DNA of 15,459 bases, taken from contig JAGLWX010000350.1 of assembly GCA_023133185.1 (NCBI GenBank), positions 1 through 15,459 on the forward strand, read 5' to 3'. The position numbers and the translations under genes are program-made. Positions 13,594 to 15,459 of the stretch are shown here, in pieces. Position 1 is the first letter of the stretch, and each line of letters opens with the position of its first letter. Source of the DNA: Fidelibacterota bacterium. Its GTDB lineage: Bacteria; Fidelibacterota; UBA2242. The notes beneath the pieces were generated by a model that did not search any database, was not told the origin of the DNA, and saw only the letters and a program-made list of their open reading frames with translations.

Positions 13594-15459
13594 ATGACTA
13601 AATATTTATTAATTGTAGAATCACCGTCAAAAGCCCGAACCATTAAGAAGTATCTCGGAAAAGATTTTCACGTTCTCTCTTCCGTTGGACATATCAAAGA
13701 TCTGCCGGAAAAGGAATTGGGGATTGACATTGCCCGCGATTTCAAGCCAAAATATGTAACCATTAAGGGTAAGACCAAAATCATTCAGCAGTTAAAAACC
13801 GCTGCAAAGGAGGTCTCCACAATTTATCTGGCGCCCGATCCCGATCGCGAAGGTGAAGCCATTGCCTGGCATATCGCCAACGCTCTGAAAGTTCCCGAGA
13901 ATCGCATCCGGAGAGTGCTGTTTAATGAAATAACCTATAGCGGTGTTCAGTATGGCATCAAGCATCCCCGCAAAATTGACATGAGTCTGGTCAACGCCCA
14001 GCAAGCCCGGCGGGTTTTGGATCGACTGGTCGGTTACCAGGTGAGCCCTGTTCTATGGAAAACGCTTTATCGCGGACTTAGCGCCGGTCGGGTCCAATCC
14101 GTGGCTTTGCGGATCATTTGTGAACGGGAAGCTGAAATTGAACGTTTTGCTTCCCGGGAATTCTGGGATTTGACGGTCGATCTTGAGGAATCCAAAGGGC
14201 GGCGATTTACCGCAAAGTGCATTAAAATTGCCGGGAAAAAACCGGATATACCCGATGAGAAAACAGCCCGCCGGCATGAAACTGTTTTAAAAAACCTGAT
14301 CTATATAATTGAATTCATAAAGGAAAAAGAGGTTTCAAAATCACCTTCTCCGCCCTTTATAACCAGTACTTTACAACAGGAAGCCACCAGACGGTTCCGC
14401 TTTCCTCCCGCCAAGACCATGAAAATCGCACAGCAGTTATATGAAGGGATTAATATTGGCGGAGACCGGGTGGGTTTGATCACCTATATGCGTACGGATT
14501 CAGTGCGCATTTCCAAAGATGCCATCGACGGTGTTCGTGAATTTGTTACGAATCGTTTTGGAAAGGAATATTTGCCGACCAATCCCCGGTATTTTAAGAC
14601 CAAGAAAAAGAATGTCCAGGATGCCCACGAAGGTATCCGCCCCACAAGATTTGATCTTCCACCGGAACAATTATCGGAGCATTTGACGCCTGATCAGAAA
14701 AAACTCTACCAGTTGATCTGGAGCCGCTTTGCAGCCTGCCAGATGGCGCCGGCCCGGTATAAGCAAAAAACGGTTGATGTAAAAGCGGATGATTATCTGT
14801 TCAGGACAGTCAGCAACGACCTTGTTTTCGATGGTTTTCTAAAAGCCTGGCGGGAAGAGAGAAAAGAAGACGCCTCAAAAATATTACCTGAGAATCTGAC
14901 CAAGGGGGAAAAGGTAAAACTCGTTGAAATCCATACAGACCAGAAATTTACCGAACCGCCACCTCGATTTAGCGAAGGTACATTGATCAAGGAATTGGAC
15001 ACTCTCGGAATCGGCAGACCCAGTACCTACGCGTCGATTATCACAACTATTTTAACCCGTAAATATGTGGAACGGAAAACCGGGACGCTTCTGCCGACCG
15101 ACCTGGGTAAAACAGTGAACAAGATACTGGTTCAGAATATGCCGGATATCTTTAATACAAAATTCACCGCTAATATGGAAGAGGATCTGGATAATATTGG
15201 AAGTAATAGAAAAGCCTGGCTGGATGTTATCCATGAATTCTATAAACCATTTAAACAGTCCCTGGATGCTTTTGATACGCAGCGCAAGCAGATTAAAGAA
15301 AATCTTCACGAAAAAACCGGTGAAAAATGCGAGCTATGTGGTTCGGAGATGGTCATTAAATGGAGCCGGAATGGAAAATTTCTGGCTTGCTCAGCATTTC
15401 CGGAATGCCGAAATACCAAACCAATTTTAGATACGCCGGCAGAGGATTTGCCGGAAAAA
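13594..15459 (+). CDS. topA: DNA topoisomerase I (type IA), truncated by the window edge
   Basis: The first 622 residues are present and the frame is still open at the right edge. The enzyme relaxes negative supercoils by cutting one strand through a tyrosine. The TOPRIM domain opens with YLLIVESPSKA (E9) and holds the acidic triad D82, D84 and E86 in DPDREGEA. The active-site tyrosine is Y298 in GLITYMRTDS. Other markers are QQARRVLDRLVGY, GLSAGRVQSVALR, QDAHEGIRPT and GIGRPSTYASII. After about residue 575 the first C-terminal zinc ribbon is complete: C579, C582, C599 and C605. More zinc ribbons probably follow beyond the window. ATG 13594 has TAAGGA upstream (13581-13586). No oddities in the catalytic core. 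Confidence 0.97.
   Translation, partial: MTKYLLIVESPSKARTIKKYLGKDFHVLSSVGHIKDLPEKELGIDIARDFKPKYVTIKGKTKIIQQLKTAAKEVSTIYLAPDPDREGEAIAWHIANALKVPENRIRRVLFNEITYSGVQYGIKHPRKIDMSLVNAQQARRVLDRLVGYQVSPVLWKTLYRGLSAGRVQSVALRIICEREAEIERFASREFWDLTVDLEESKGRRFTAKCIKIAGKKPDIPDEKTARRHETVLKNLIYIIEFIKEKEVSKSPSPPFITSTLQQEATRRFRFPPAKTMKIAQQLYEGINIGGDRVGLITYMRTDSVRISKDAIDGVREFVTNRFGKEYLPTNPRYFKTKKKNVQDAHEGIRPTRFDLPPEQLSEHLTPDQKKLYQLIWSRFAACQMAPARYKQKTVDVKADDYLFRTVSNDLVFDGFLKAWREERKEDASKILPENLTKGEKVKLVEIHTDQKFTEPPPRFSEGTLIKELDTLGIGRPSTYASIITTILTRKYVERKTGTLLPTDLGKTVNKILVQNMPDIFNTKFTANMEEDLDNIGSNRKAWLDVIHEFYKPFKQSLDAFDTQRKQIKENLHEKTGEKCELCGSEMVIKWSRNGKFLACSAFPECRNTKPILDTPAEDLPEK

Overview
The window reads as a chromosomal segment of a Gram-negative, probably anaerobic bacterium. 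Outer-membrane and lipoprotein genes, a 2-oxoacid:ferredoxin oxidoreductase subunit, moderate base composition and intergenic spaces filled with short dispersed repeats suggest a lineage in or near the FCB group (for example Calditrichota, KSB1 or Marinimicrobia-like). That placement is an inference from style; no rRNA or other phylogenetic marker apart from topA is present. Shine-Dalgarno sites are clear for most genes and decide several starts.

Layout. Bases 1-287 are the 3' end of a 2-oxoacid:ferredoxin oxidoreductase gamma-subunit gene, closed by a strong terminator (309-357). Bases 358-1049 hold no intact gene. They carry a decayed four-helix-bundle (23S rRNA intervening-sequence-protein-like) gene on the minus strand between 20-bp inverted repeats, then a cluster of hairpins bounded by a 14-bp direct repeat. 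Bases 1050-4887 are a two-gene unit: a large secreted protein combining a gluzincin-type metallopeptidase domain, a beta-propeller and an outer-membrane barrel, then an aldo/keto reductase. Bases 5011-7951 hold tag (3-methyladenine DNA glycosylase I), a GNAT-like protein and an OFA-type major-facilitator transporter, all co-directional. Bases 7952-8378 contain a broken-looking lipoprotein gene with an embedded hairpin and an orphan 29-codon ORF. Bases 8379-10640 encode a CsgG/FlgO-like plus von Willebrand A protein with a long basic tail. A possible 3' gene remnant follows, then a convergent minus-strand lipoprotein (fibronectin III plus PPC domain, 10872-11594). Bases 11595-12070 are non-coding with a dispersed repeat. 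Bases 12071-13354 encode a two-TM, twin-RCK channel-like protein whose pore lacks the potassium filter signature. After another repeat, topA (13594 onward) runs off the right edge.

The genes do not form one pathway. Envelope proteins (metallopeptidase-barrel, CsgG-VWA, FnIII-PPC lipoprotein, channel) alternate with housekeeping DNA genes (tag, topA) and central metabolism (ferredoxin oxidoreductase). No CRISPR array, tRNA, rRNA, intact transposase or phage gene was seen. The most unusual material is the repeat-flanked S23-family remnant, the hairpin cluster, and the multi-domain envelope proteins.
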